In this document: one piece after another, positions 7,441-16,602 of the stretch | How positions within the stretch are numbered: position 1 is the first letter of the stretch | Layout of the letters: each line of letters starts with the position of its first letter | Origin: JAPWJZ01 sp966211335 | GTDB taxonomy: Bacteria > Pseudomonadota > Alphaproteobacteria > Micavibrionales > UBA2020 | Length of the DNA: 64,000 nucleotides | Reading direction: 5' to 3' | Assembly (NCBI GenBank): GCA_966211335.1 | Contig: CBIHNF010000004.1 | Span: 62,001-126,000 of the forward strand | Notes under the pieces: model-generated | Told to the model about the DNA's origin: nothing | The model's database searches: none | Seen by the model: only the letters and a program-made list of their open reading frames with translations | Position numbers and translations under genes: made by a program

Positions 7441-9084
7441 ATGACGGCGCAATCCATGGCGCAGGGACAGGGCATCGCCCTACCCGGAACGAATTCCACT
7501 TCCCTGCCCGAGACGCCGGCAGCGATCAACCCGTGGTTCGTCGCCATCACGGTGACGCTTGCGACGTTCATGGAATTGCTGGATACGGCAATCGCCAACG
7601 TCTCCCTGCCCCATATCGCCGGCGGGCTTGCCTGCAGCTATGACGAGGCGACATGGGTTTTGACGAGCTATCTTGTCTCTAACGCCGTCGTCCTCCCCCT
7701 TTCCGCCTGGTTTTCCCGCGTGTTCGGGCGCAAGCGCTATTACATGATCTGCGTTGCTCTGTTTACCATCAGTTCCATGCTCTGCGGACTTGCGCCGAAT
7801 TTGCCGATGCTGATTTTCTTCCGCGTACTGCAGGGCATCGGCGGCGGCGGCCTTGCGCCGGTCGAGCAGGCGATTTTGGTTGATACCTTCCCCGCGCACA
7901 AACGTGCCGCCGCTTTCGCACTCTATTCAATGGCCATCGTCACCGCCCCCGCCATCGGCCCGCCGCTTGGCGGCTGGATTACCGACAGTTTCAGCTGGCG
8001 CTGGGTGTTCCTCATCAACGTGCCGATCGGCATTTTGTCCCTGTTCCTGACCTACAAGCTGGTGAATGACAGCGCTGCCTTCAAGCAGGAAGTGGCGGAG
8101 GCGCGCTCCGCCGGCAAGCTGCGCATTGATGCGGTCGGCATCGGCCTTGTCGCCCTCGGCTTTGCCTTCCTTGAAGTCGTGCTCGATCGCGGCGAGCGGC
8201 TCGATTGGTTTGAAAGCAGCTTCATCTGCATCTTCTTCACCATCGCCGTCATCGCCCTTGCGGTCGCTTTGTGGTGGGAGCTACGCCACCCCGACCCCGT
8301 GGTTGAAATACAGCTGCTGAAGGAGCGTAATTTCGCGATTGCCAATATTTTCTATTTCACCTTCGGATTCGTGCTGTTCGGCTCTACCGTCATGATCCCG
8401 CAGATGCTGCAGTCCCTCATGGGCTATACGGCGACAGATGCCGGCCTTGTGCTCGGCCCCGGCGCCTTCGTGATTGTGATGCTGGCGCCCATTACCGTGC
8501 GCATCCTGCCCAAAATCGGCCCGAAGCGGCTTATCTGGTTCGGCTTCACGGTACTGGGGCTTGCCATGTGGTATTTCGGCAGTTTCGATACGCAGACGGA
8601 TTATTATCACGAAGCCTTGGCGCGTATCGTTCAGGGCTTCGGTCTCGCCTTCCTCTTCGTGCCCATCAGCCAGATCGCCTATTCGCGCCTGCCGAAAAAC
8701 AAGAACAACAAGGCTTCCAGCCTTACGAACCTGTTCCGCAACCAGGGCGGCAGCTTTGGGATTGCCTTCGTCACCACCATGGTCGCCCACCGCGCGCAAT
8801 ATCACCAGAGCGTGCTTGTCAGCGATCTGACGCCAACATCGGAGCCAACGCGCAGCACTCTATCCAACCTCGCGCAGGTTTTCACCCAACGCAGCCACGG
8901 CTATGGCGATGCCAGCGTCATGGCAAAGGCCGAGCTGTATCAGGTCGTGCAGCAGCAGGCGCATATGCTCGCCTTCCTCGACTGCTTCCACATTCTGGGC
9001 TGGATCGCAATCTGCGTTGCGCCGCTGGCACTCTTCATCGTGAAGGTCGCTCCCGCCGAAAAACCGGCAGAAGGCGCGCACTAA
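7441..9084 (+). CDS. DHA2-family multidrug MFS exporter (EmrB/QacA type)
   Basis: A 547-residue inner-membrane protein with about 14 hydrophobic segments. DHA2 hallmarks include LDTAIANVSLPHIAGGL in TM1 (motif D1), the motif A-like SRVFGRKRYYMI after TM2, LQGIGGGGLAPVEQAIL in TM4 and motif C-like APAIGPPLGGWITDSFSWRW in TM5. The C-terminal part carries LFRNQGGSFGIAFV. Such proteins export drugs using the proton gradient, usually with an EmrA-type adaptor; no adaptor gene is present here, so it may act alone or with a distant partner. It is the last gene of the HxlR cassette, immediately followed by an inverted-repeat element that could stop transcription. Confidence 0.92.
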   Translation: MTAQSMAQGQGIALPGTNSTSLPETPAAINPWFVAITVTLATFMELLDTAIANVSLPHIAGGLACSYDEATWVLTSYLVSNAVVLPLSAWFSRVFGRKRYYMICVALFTISSMLCGLAPNLPMLIFFRVLQGIGGGGLAPVEQAILVDTFPAHKRAAAFALYSMAIVTAPAIGPPLGGWITDSFSWRWVFLINVPIGILSLFLTYKLVNDSAAFKQEVAEARSAGKLRIDAVGIGLVALGFAFLEVVLDRGERLDWFESSFICIFFTIAVIALAVALWWELRHPDPVVEIQLLKERNFAIANIFYFTFGFVLFGSTVMIPQMLQSLMGYTATDAGLVLGPGAFVIVMLAPITVRILPKIGPKRLIWFGFTVLGLAMWYFGSFDTQTDYYHEALARIVQGFGLAFLFVPISQIAYSRLPKNKNNKASSLTNLFRNQGGSFGIAFVTTMVAHRAQYHQSVLVSDLTPTSEPTRSTLSNLAQVFTQRSHGYGDASVMAKAELYQVVQQQAHMLAFLDCFHILGWIAICVAPLALFIVKVAPAEKPAEGAH

Positions 9085-9094
9085 AAAGATTCTC

Positions 9095-9169
9095 TGTCAT
9101 ACTGACCGAAGTGAAGGATCTCCCTTCTCAAACAAGTAAGGGAGATTCTTCGCTGCGCTCAGAATGACA
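9095..9169. repeat. Dispersed inverted-repeat element
   Basis: Arms of about 32 bases: the left starts TGTCATACTGACCGAAGTGA and the right ends in TCAGAATGACA. When the right arm is reverse-complemented about 26 of 32 bases agree, with a short loop between CTCCCTT and AAGGGAG. It is a better-preserved relative of the element at 6276-6350. Placed between convergent genes, it may act as a bidirectional terminator. Confidence 0.75.
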
Positions 9170-9172
9170 AGA

Positions 9173-10657
9173 TTAGAGGAAAGCCACTTCCGTAAAGCTG
9201 CGCAGCTTGCGGCTGTGCAAACGGCCGGCGCCCATGGCCCTGATTTTTTCCATGGTGAGGACGCCGATTTTCAAGTGTTGCTCGACGCGTTCGCGATAGA
9301 AAGTATCGGCCATGCCGGGCAGCTTCAGCTGACCGTGCAATGGTTTATCCGAGACGCAGAGCAGCGTGCCGTAAGGCACGCGGAAGCGGAAGCCGTTGGT
9401 GCAGATGGTGGCGGATTCCATGTCGAGAGCGACGGCGCGGCACTGGCTGAGGCGCTGCACGGGAACGGATTGTTCCCACAATTCCCAGTTGCGGTCGCTG
9501 ACAGTTGCGACTGTGCCGGTGCGCATGATTTTTTTGAGGTCATAGCCCTTGAAGCCGGTAACCTCCGCGACCGACTGCTCGAGCGCGACCTGCACCTCCG
9601 ACAGCGCGGGGATCGGCACCCAGATGGGCACGGCATCATCCAGCACGCCGTCATCCCGCACATAGCCGTGAGAGAGGACATAGTCGCCGAGCTTTTGCGA
9701 ATTGCGCAGACCCGCGCAGTGACCCAGCATAAGCCAGGTGTGGGAGCGCAGCACCGCCACGTGGTCGGTAATGGTTTTCGCGTTGGAGGGGCCGACGCCG
9801 ATGTTGATGAGCGTAATGCCGGTGCCGTCTTTCCGCTTCAAATGGTAGGCGGGCATCTGCGGCAGGCGCGGCGGCTTCTGCCCTTCCGGCGCAAGGTTGC
9901 CGGAGAGGTTGGCGTTATGCGTGATGACGTTGCCGGGCTCGACGAAGGCGGAATATTCATCGTTATGGTCGGCCTGCGCCGGATCCTGGCTTTTCGCCAT
10001 CAGCGCATGTGAATCGCGGATGAATTCGTCCACATAAAACTGGTAGTTGGTGAAGAGGACGAATTTCTGGAAGTGCTCGGCCGAGGTGCCGGTGTAGTGC
10101 TTGAGGCGCTGCAGCGACAGGTCAACGCGCTGCGCGGTGAACAGCGCCAGCGGTCCCGGCTCGCCGGGACGCACGGTATGCGTGCCGTTCGGCACGGTGT
10201 CATCCATATGCGCCAGATCCGGCTGGTCGAAAATCAGCGGCAGGCGCGCGATGTGTTCCGCGTTCAAATCACGCTCGAGGTGGAATTTATCACCCAATGC
10301 GAAGTGCAGCGGGATGGGCAGTTCCGAGACGCCGACTTCCAGCTCCGACTGCGGGTGGTTCGTCAGCAGCAGTGTGAACTGTTCAAGGTAATATTGCTTG
10401 TACAAATCCGGCCGCGTCAGCGTGGTCGAATAGGTGCCGGGGCGGGAAATGAAACCGTAGGACAGGCGGTTGTCGACGCTCGGCCCCTTGGTCGTGGTGA
10501 TGGAGACGTAGGGATAATTGGCGCGAATGCGCACTTCATCCATTTCATCGCGGCCGAACATTTCAAAGGCGGCGCGCAGGTAGGCCGTGTTGGCCGTGTA
10601 GATTTCATTCACCCAGTTCCATGCCTTTTCAGGGTCTTTGAAACCCCTGGTCGTCAT
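9173..10657 (-). CDS. amn: AMP nucleosidase
   Basis: Hydrolyses AMP to adenine and ribose 5-phosphate, affecting adenylate balance. The 494-residue product has the family N-terminal domain (about 1-200) and a C-terminal nucleoside-phosphorylase-like domain, with TLINIGVGPSNAKTITDHVA, the LMLGHCAGLRNSQKLGDYVL segment and AVALDMESATICTNGFRF (the M-E-S purine/ribose site). The ATG (MTTRGFKDPEKAW) is preferred over an upstream TTG overlapping ftsY, although neither has a strong ribosome-binding site. The gene lies 28 bases downstream of ftsY on the same strand. Confidence 0.93.
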   Translation of the reverse strand: MTTRGFKDPEKAWNWVNEIYTANTAYLRAAFEMFGRDEMDEVRIRANYPYVSITTTKGPSVDNRLSYGFISRPGTYSTTLTRPDLYKQYYLEQFTLLLTNHPQSELEVGVSELPIPLHFALGDKFHLERDLNAEHIARLPLIFDQPDLAHMDDTVPNGTHTVRPGEPGPLALFTAQRVDLSLQRLKHYTGTSAEHFQKFVLFTNYQFYVDEFIRDSHALMAKSQDPAQADHNDEYSAFVEPGNVITHNANLSGNLAPEGQKPPRLPQMPAYHLKRKDGTGITLINIGVGPSNAKTITDHVAVLRSHTWLMLGHCAGLRNSQKLGDYVLSHGYVRDDGVLDDAVPIWVPIPALSEVQVALEQSVAEVTGFKGYDLKKIMRTGTVATVSDRNWELWEQSVPVQRLSQCRAVALDMESATICTNGFRFRVPYGTLLCVSDKPLHGQLKLPGMADTFYRERVEQHLKIGVLTMEKIRAMGAGRLHSRKLRSFTEVAFL

Positions 10658-10685
10658 AAGGCCGTCTTTGATGGGTGATGGTAAC

Positions 10686-11687
10686 TTAGATCCGATGAAC
10701 AATTGAGTCTAACCCCGTTAATCCTGCGGCGTAATCCTCGGCGACGAAGGGTCGCAAGTCATCCACGCCTTCTCCTATACCTATAGCATGAACTGGTAAA
10801 CCAAACCTTTCTACTAATGAGACGAGGACGCCGCCTTTCGCGGTGCCATCCAGTTTGGTCACTATCAGACCGGTTATGTTAACGGCCTGCTTGAAAAGAT
10901 CGACCTGGCTGTGCGCATTCTGCCCCACGGTCGCATCCAGCACCAAAATCGTCGCATGCGGCGCATCGGGAATTTTTTTCTGGATGACGCGCACGATTTT
11001 CGATAACTCTTCCATCAGGTTCGTTTTGTTCTGCAGGCGGCCCGCGGTGTCGATCATCAGCACGTCCACATCCTGCTTCAGCGCTTCATCAAGCGCTTCG
11101 AAAACAAGCGCCGCGGCATCCGCCCCCTCCTCCTTCGCGATGATGGGGCAGCCGATGCGGTTCGCCCAGACCTTTAATTGCTCGACCGCCGCCGCACGGA
11201 ACGTATCGCCCGCCGCCAGCATGATTTTGCGGCCTTCGGCCTTGAACTGGTGGCCGAGCTTGCCGATCGTCGTCGTCTTGCCGGTGCCATTGACGCCAGC
11301 GACCAGAATGACAAACGGCTTTGAGTATTTGCTGAACATGTTCTTTTCGGCGGGCGCCAGAATTTTTGCGATTTCGGCGCCGAGCGTCGCCTTGATTTCT
11401 TCCGGCGTCACTTCGGTGCCGAAGCGTTCTTTTGAAATGCCCTGCACAAGGCGTGCTGCGGTCGCGGGGCCAAGGTCGGCGGTGATGAGCAGGTCTTCGA
11501 GTTCCTGCAGCATCGAAGCATCAAGTTTTTTCTTGGTGAAAATATCGGTGATGCCGGAGGTGATTTTGACGGACGACTGGAACAGGCCTTCCTTCAGCCG
11601 CGTATACCAGCCCTTTTTCGACCGCGCCTCGTCCATCGGCTTTGCGACCGTGGTATCGGCATCTTTTTTCTTGAAAAACCAGACCAT
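10686..11687 (-). CDS. ftsY: Signal recognition particle receptor FtsY
   Basis: GTPase that receives SRP-ribosome complexes at the inner membrane for cotranslational insertion. The 333-residue protein has a short basic N-terminus (WFFKKKDAD), the helical N domain to about residue 110 and the SRP G domain: G1 GVNGTGKTTT (131-140), DTAGR (213-217) and TKLD (277-280) with TAKGG after it. The long acidic A domain of E. coli FtsY is absent, as is common in Alphaproteobacteria. AGGGA precedes the ATG at good spacing. It follows the glycosyltransferase gene by about 40 bases. Confidence 0.97.
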   Translation of the reverse strand: MVWFFKKKDADTTVAKPMDEARSKKGWYTRLKEGLFQSSVKITSGITDIFTKKKLDASMLQELEDLLITADLGPATAARLVQGISKERFGTEVTPEEIKATLGAEIAKILAPAEKNMFSKYSKPFVILVAGVNGTGKTTTIGKLGHQFKAEGRKIMLAAGDTFRAAAVEQLKVWANRIGCPIIAKEEGADAAALVFEALDEALKQDVDVLMIDTAGRLQNKTNLMEELSKIVRVIQKKIPDAPHATILVLDATVGQNAHSQVDLFKQAVNITGLIVTKLDGTAKGGVLVSLVERFGLPVHAIGIGEGVDDLRPFVAEDYAAGLTGLDSIVHRI

Positions 11688-11729
11688 TCGTCAAATTCCC
11701 TGTTAGGCGCTGAATATATACCGTTGCCT

Positions 11730-12887
11730 CTAAATTTCCAGCAGTTCGGCGTAGACCGCCATTGTCTGCCGGCCCATCTGTTCCGTGGTGAAGTTCTGGC
11801 GCACATTATCCAACGCGGCGGCCGCCATCACCTGCCGCTGCTCTGGCGTCATATCGAGCGCCTCCTGAATGGCTCGCGCATAGGCGGCGACATCATGCGG
11901 GTCGATCAGCCAGCCCGTGACGCCGGGCCGCACCGTCTCGCGCGCGCCGCCGTGGTTGGTCGTTATAACAGGAACTCCCATCGCCTGCGCTTCCACCGGC
12001 ACGCGGCCGAAGCCTTCCGGGATGACCGTTGGCGACAGCACGACATCCGCCAGTTTATACGCCGTCACCATGTCATAGCTGCCGATGACGACTTTACCTT
12101 CAAGACTGTTGCTGCGTATGCTGTCCTCCAGCTCCGTGCGGAAACCGGCCGTGCCGGTATTGGAGGTGAGGAAAAGGCAAAAAATATCGGACCGACCCAA
12201 GACCCTCAGCGCGTCAATCGTGAACTGGTGTCCTTTGGAGCGCGTCAGGCGTGCGGGCAGCAAAAGTACTTTCGCATCCGCCGGAATGTTGAAATGGGCG
12301 CGCGCTTCAGCCACCTGCGCCGCTGTGACTTTGGCGGGATTATAGCGATCGAGCGGAATGCCACGGTGGACAACGCGCAGGATGTCCGGCTTTACCTGAT
12401 AATTATCCCGCAGATATCCGGCAAGATAGGCGGAAACGGCAATCACCCGCTCGCCACTGGCGATGGCGGAATTGTAAAAACGCTTCAGGTTGCCGCTGAT
12501 TTTATGCGCCGAATGGCAGCTGGTGACGAGATGCGCCTTTGTTTTGTTGACGGCATATTTCGCGCTCCAGGCCGGCGCGCGGGAACAGGCATGGACGATA
12601 TCAACATTATATTTTTGAATGATCTTGCGGATAAGGCCAATGTTCCGCGCAATCGCGATAGGGTTTTTGCTGTTGACCGGCAATTGCACATGAATGCCGC
12701 CTGCCGCCTCGATTTCCTTCACCCGGCTGCCGCCGCCGGAAATGACGATCGACCTGGCGCCCGCTTTCACGATCTCGGCGCTCGTATCGACAACGCCCTG
12801 CTCCACGCCGCCGGTGTTTAAGGCCGGCAATATCTGCGCAATCACGGGCGGCATGCCGGCGGCGACGTATTCGGCGAAAGTCTTCAT
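11730..12887 (-). CDS. GT4-family glycosyltransferase
   Basis: A 385-residue GT-B enzyme. The N-terminal domain has ILPALNTGGVEQGVVDTS (glycine-rich acceptor loop); the C-terminal domain has LLLPARLTRSKGHQFTIDAL and the nucleotide-sugar site PEGFGRVPVEAQAMGVPVIT (the E-x7-E motif) followed by NHGGARETV. It probably transfers a sugar from an NDP-sugar to a cell-surface glycan or lipid, by a retaining mechanism as for the family. It overlaps the methyltransferase stop by one base (TAATG), so the two are translationally coupled. Confidence 0.9.
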   Translation of the reverse strand: MKTFAEYVAAGMPPVIAQILPALNTGGVEQGVVDTSAEIVKAGARSIVISGGGSRVKEIEAAGGIHVQLPVNSKNPIAIARNIGLIRKIIQKYNVDIVHACSRAPAWSAKYAVNKTKAHLVTSCHSAHKISGNLKRFYNSAIASGERVIAVSAYLAGYLRDNYQVKPDILRVVHRGIPLDRYNPAKVTAAQVAEARAHFNIPADAKVLLLPARLTRSKGHQFTIDALRVLGRSDIFCLFLTSNTGTAGFRTELEDSIRSNSLEGKVVIGSYDMVTAYKLADVVLSPTVIPEGFGRVPVEAQAMGVPVITTNHGGARETVRPGVTGWLIDPHDVAAYARAIQEALDMTPEQRQVMAAAALDNVRQNFTTEQMGRQTMAVYAELLEI

Positions 12888-13588
12888 TACTTCACTTTGC
12901 GCAAGGCAAGTCCCGGGCGACTGGCAATCGCCGAACGTTCGACCTTGAAACCGTCGTTGGCTGCGATGAATTCATCGACCGCCTTGGTTTCCCCCGGCCA
13001 TTCCTCAAGCCCGTATTCGTCAAAGACGAAAAGGCCGCCGACGGAAAGCCTGTCGTGCAGGCTGTCGAGCATCACCTTGCAGGGCTCGTACAAATCGGCA
13101 TCGTAATACAGGAAGGAGAATTTGGCGCCGGGGTTTTTCTCCAGCATGGGCGGCAGCGTGTTTTCGATGTAGCCTTTATGAATGAGAATTTTGTCCTCGT
13201 AGCCGAACAGGCGGATGAATTCGCGCAAGACGTCCTCGTCACCGCGATAGCGGCCCTGGTTACCGTCCTGAACGCCGTCCTGCTCCTTGAAATTCTGCAG
13301 CCCTTCGAAGCTTTCAAAACAATGCAGCTTTTTCTTGTCGAGAACATTATAAATCTGCGCCAGCTTCGCGAGATACATGATGTTGGAGCCGCGGTGGGAG
13401 CCAAATTCGGCGATATCGCCCGGCACATCCAGCGTGCTGCGGAAGAGGTCGAGGATTTCAACCGTGCGCGCCAGCGTCTTGGTGCCGACATACAGGGGCC
13501 AGTGGTCGGCCACGCTGTAAATTTCCTGCTTGCCGAGGTTTTCCGACAGCTGCTTGCGCCGCGCCAGGAATTCGCTTTTGTTAGCCAT
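12887..13588 (-). CDS. TylF/MycF-like SAM-dependent O-methyltransferase
   Basis: A 233-residue class I methyltransferase. DIAEFGSHRGSNIMYLAK (about residues 57-74) is the SAM-binding glycine loop, LHCFESFEGLQNF the second acidic strand, and FLYYDADLYEPCKVMLDSL (about 160-178) contains the D-x-D metal site typical of TylF-family sugar O-methyltransferases. It ends with GGLFVFDEYGLEEWPGE. The family methylates sugar hydroxyls. It overlaps the MBL-Rieske gene at its start and the glycosyltransferase gene at its end, so the three form one tight unit, probably making or modifying a methylated surface sugar. Confidence 0.87.
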   Translation of the reverse strand: MANKSEFLARRKQLSENLGKQEIYSVADHWPLYVGTKTLARTVEILDLFRSTLDVPGDIAEFGSHRGSNIMYLAKLAQIYNVLDKKKLHCFESFEGLQNFKEQDGVQDGNQGRYRGDEDVLREFIRLFGYEDKILIHKGYIENTLPPMLEKNPGAKFSFLYYDADLYEPCKVMLDSLHDRLSVGGLFVFDEYGLEEWPGETKAVDEFIAANDGFKVERSAIASRPGLALRKVK

Positions 13589-15155
13589 TGTTTTCTTTCT
13601 TCACGGGAATGATTTCAGCATTGAGCGTATCGGCGCTGTTGTCGGCCTTGCCGCCCTGCTCGCAGTCAAAGCGCCACTGGTGGCGCGGGCAAATAACGTA
13701 ACGGCCGTCAAATTTGGCGTATTTCAAATCCGCGCCCTGATGCGGGCAATAGCGCTTGCAGGAAACGGATGACTTGCCGTCCTCCGCTGTCAGCACCACG
13801 CGCTCATCGTTGCTGCGGAACTGGGAAAGTTTGCCAAGGCCGTATTGCAGCTCGTCCGTATCATTGGCGACGAAAAAGGTGCTGAGGACGGAATCAAATA
13901 CATCTGGATCACGGCGGTTGCGGAACAGGAAAGACAGGAAATAAGTGCCCCAGCCGCGCCCTGACTGCATCAGCCTGCGTAAAGCCGCCGTTGACGTCTG
14001 GTGCAGGTAGTAAGGCGGGGTAAATTGCGGCGCGGTCTTTTTGGCGAAGGTATTGTTCGCGGCGTCGATCACATAATTATGCTTGGCGCCCGCATCATCT
14101 GTCACGACGAAATTCACGGTGCAGGACAGCGGCGTTTCCGGATTGGCGCGCAAGACATCAACCTTCGCCTGCATCTCCGCTTCAAAGAAAGTCAGCGCCT
14201 CGGCATGGCTGACATGTTCCGCCGGCGGCAGGGATTTGTCCTTATCGCGATAGTATTGGATAATATCGTTCAGCTCTTTCTCACCCAGCGGAACCGCTTT
14301 ATCGGCAAAGCTAATGCCGTTGGCTCCTGTTGTCGCCGTGCCGCCGACGTCGAGGGCGACAAAGCCTACCAGCGCTTCCTTTTCCGCCAGATAGGTTTCA
14401 AATTCCCACCATTTCGGGAAGATCGTCTCGACCTCGAAGTTCAGGTGGTAATGTTCCGGGTAGGGAAAAATCGCGGGGCCCGCGGAGGGCATGTAGTAGG
14501 TCGGCGCGAGGTCTTGAATAAAATTTTTAGCGGCCAAAAACTTACGCATCTTTTTCTGGCGGGAGATTTTTTTGTAATCATCCTTCGAGATGTCATAGCA
14601 GATCGGGTGCATATTCGCGCCGCTGAACTGGGACGAGAGAATGTCAATGTGGCCGCATTGCTGCTTCAGCCATTCGGCGCGGTCGAAAATCTTGCAGTCG
14701 TTGCCGTCGAAGAAGCTGAAATCCGCCGTTTTCACGAAAATCGCGGAGTCGCGGTTGATGCCGCTTTCGTCGATGAAAATTTTGAATTCAATATCGTGGA
14801 ACTGCTGGGAGACATTTTCATCGACCAGCTGCGGCGTGGCACCGAGCTTGGCGGCGACGCGCGTCTTGAAGTAAGAGCTTTCGTAATTCGGAATGCAGAA
14901 TTGTTGAGCCAGCGGCAGAATTTTCTGCAGCGTTTCTTCGTCAAAATGGTCTTCATGCTCGTGCGTCACATAGACCAGCACCGGCTTCTGCTTCATTTTT
15001 TCCAGCAGCCAGCCAAGCTTGCCATCATTCGGCGGCAATTGCCGCCACGCGCCAAGAAACGCGCCCCGTGCCGACAGCCATGGGTCGATCAGCACGGCGG
15101 CCTTGTCCGTTTCAACGAGGAAACAGGCATGTCCCAGATATGTCAGCGTTGTCAT
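13581..15155 (-). CDS. Metallo-beta-lactamase fold / Rieske [2Fe-2S] fusion protein
   Basis: A 524-residue cytoplasmic protein. It begins TLTYLGHACFLVETDKAAVL and VYVTHEHEDHF (HxHxDH at residues 65-70), the UlaG-like branch of the metallo-beta-lactamase fold. The C-terminus carries a Rieske motif: CPHQGADL (Cys470, His472), then 16 residues, then CPRHQW (Cys489, His492). MBL plus Rieske is the architecture of CMP-N-acetylneuraminate hydroxylase, but there the Rieske domain is N-terminal; here it is C-terminal. An oxygenase acting on a nucleotide sugar is inferred from family and context only. The ATG used has GGAG at good spacing; a GTG one codon upstream is less likely. Confidence 0.85.
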   Translation of the reverse strand: MTTLTYLGHACFLVETDKAAVLIDPWLSARGAFLGAWRQLPPNDGKLGWLLEKMKQKPVLVYVTHEHEDHFDEETLQKILPLAQQFCIPNYESSYFKTRVAAKLGATPQLVDENVSQQFHDIEFKIFIDESGINRDSAIFVKTADFSFFDGNDCKIFDRAEWLKQQCGHIDILSSQFSGANMHPICYDISKDDYKKISRQKKMRKFLAAKNFIQDLAPTYYMPSAGPAIFPYPEHYHLNFEVETIFPKWWEFETYLAEKEALVGFVALDVGGTATTGANGISFADKAVPLGEKELNDIIQYYRDKDKSLPPAEHVSHAEALTFFEAEMQAKVDVLRANPETPLSCTVNFVVTDDAGAKHNYVIDAANNTFAKKTAPQFTPPYYLHQTSTAALRRLMQSGRGWGTYFLSFLFRNRRDPDVFDSVLSTFFVANDTDELQYGLGKLSQFRSNDERVVLTAEDGKSSVSCKRYCPHQGADLKYAKFDGRYVICPRHQWRFDCEQGGKADNSADTLNAEIIPVKKENNG

Positions 15156-15241
15156 CACCTACTCCAGATGGCGGAAAGTAGCAGGAAACGGCTGATATTT
15201 GAAGAGAAAAACCGGCAGAAAAGGCAATGGTTATCAGGGGG

Positions 15242-16561
15242 TTAAGCAACCCTGCCGATGAGCTTGCCGTTTTCAACGACTTCCATGTGCACATCGACAA
15301 GGCTGCCGAGCGCGACATCCGACAAAACCTGCACTTCGCTGAAATACGCCGTGCGGCCGGTGTTGCCCTTTTCGACGAGCACGGGAAGCGTTTTGCCAAC
15401 GAGCGTCAGCAGATGTTTTTCAACCTGTTTGGCGCCGACCTCGCGCAATATTTTGGCGCGCGCCTTGCGAAGGCCGCCTTCAACCTGCGGCATTTTGGCG
15501 GCCGGCGTGCCGGGGCGCGGGCTGTAGGGGAAGACGTGCAGGAAGGTCAGGTCGCATTCCGTCACGGCCTTCAGCGTGTTCTCGAACATCGCGTCGGTTT
15601 CGGTCGGGAAGCCGGCGATAATGTCGGCGCCGAAAACGATATCCGGGCGCAGGCTGCGCGCGCGGTCGCAGATTTCTTTCAGGTGGTGACGCAGGTGGCG
15701 ACGCTTCATGCGCTTCAGCACCATGTCATCGCCCGCCTGCATGGAGATATGCAGATGCGGCATAAAGCGCGGTTCCTCGCCGATCAGCTGCCACAAATCT
15801 TCATCAATCTCGACGGGGTCGAGGGAGGAGAGGCGCAGGCGCTTCAAATCCGGCACCAGCGCCAGCAGGCGGCGGATCATCTGGCCAAGGCGCGGCGCGC
15901 CCGGCAGATCGGGGCCATAAGAGGTAATATCAACGCCCGTCAGCACAACTTCATTGTAGCCGCCGGCGACCAGCTTTTTGACTTGCTCGACAATTTCGCC
16001 CATGGGGACCGAGCGCGAATTGCCACGGCCATAGGGGATGATGCAGAAAGTGCAGCGATGGTCGCAGCCGTTCTGCACCTGCACGAAGGCGCGGGCGTGG
16101 GATTCAAAACCCGCAATCATGTGCCGCGCGGTTTCCTTGACCGACATAATATCGTTCACCGTCACGCGCTCCGTCTGCGGCTGCGTCCAAGTCTCGGCTT
16201 TCAACTTTAAATCATTGCCGATGACCTGGTTGACTTCCGGCATATCGGCGTAGGATTTCGGGTTCACCTGCGCGCCGCAGCCCGTAACGATAATCTTGGC
16301 ATCCGGATTTTCGCGTCGCGCGCGGCGGATGGCCTGCCGCGCCTGACGCTCCGCCTCCGATGTCACGGCGCAGGTATTGACGATAATCGCGTCATTCAGG
16401 CCCGCCTTGGCGGCGTGTTCCTTCATGACTTCGGATTCATAAATGTTCAACCGGCAGCCGAAGGTGACGACGCGCGGGCCATTCTTCCCCTGCCGCGCCA
16501 ATTGCTCGTCGGCGTCGGGGAGTTCGATGATCTGCTCTTTATGTTCGTGGGCGTCGTGCAT
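15242..16561 (-). CDS. mtaB: tRNA t6A37 methylthiotransferase MtaB
   Basis: Radical-SAM enzyme that converts N6-threonylcarbamoyladenosine at tRNA position 37 to its 2-methylthio form. The 439-residue protein has an N-terminal UPF0004 domain with cluster Cys36 (VVTFGCRLN), Cys64 (NTCAVT) and Cys95 (VTGCGAQ), the radical-SAM triad Cys166, Cys170, Cys173 (CDHRCTFC), and a C-terminal TRAM-like region. VVTFGCRLNIYESEVM fits MtaB better than MiaB. It lies 41 bases after dapF, an order conserved in many Alphaproteobacteria. Confidence 0.94.
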   Translation of the reverse strand: MHDAHEHKEQIIELPDADEQLARQGKNGPRVVTFGCRLNIYESEVMKEHAAKAGLNDAIIVNTCAVTSEAERQARQAIRRARRENPDAKIIVTGCGAQVNPKSYADMPEVNQVIGNDLKLKAETWTQPQTERVTVNDIMSVKETARHMIAGFESHARAFVQVQNGCDHRCTFCIIPYGRGNSRSVPMGEIVEQVKKLVAGGYNEVVLTGVDITSYGPDLPGAPRLGQMIRRLLALVPDLKRLRLSSLDPVEIDEDLWQLIGEEPRFMPHLHISMQAGDDMVLKRMKRRHLRHHLKEICDRARSLRPDIVFGADIIAGFPTETDAMFENTLKAVTECDLTFLHVFPYSPRPGTPAAKMPQVEGGLRKARAKILREVGAKQVEKHLLTLVGKTLPVLVEKGNTGRTAYFSEVQVLSDVALGSLVDVHMEVVENGKLIGRVA

Positions 16562-16602
16562 CGCTGCCTTTTAGCACATTTCCGGCTTATTTATATGAAA
16601 AT

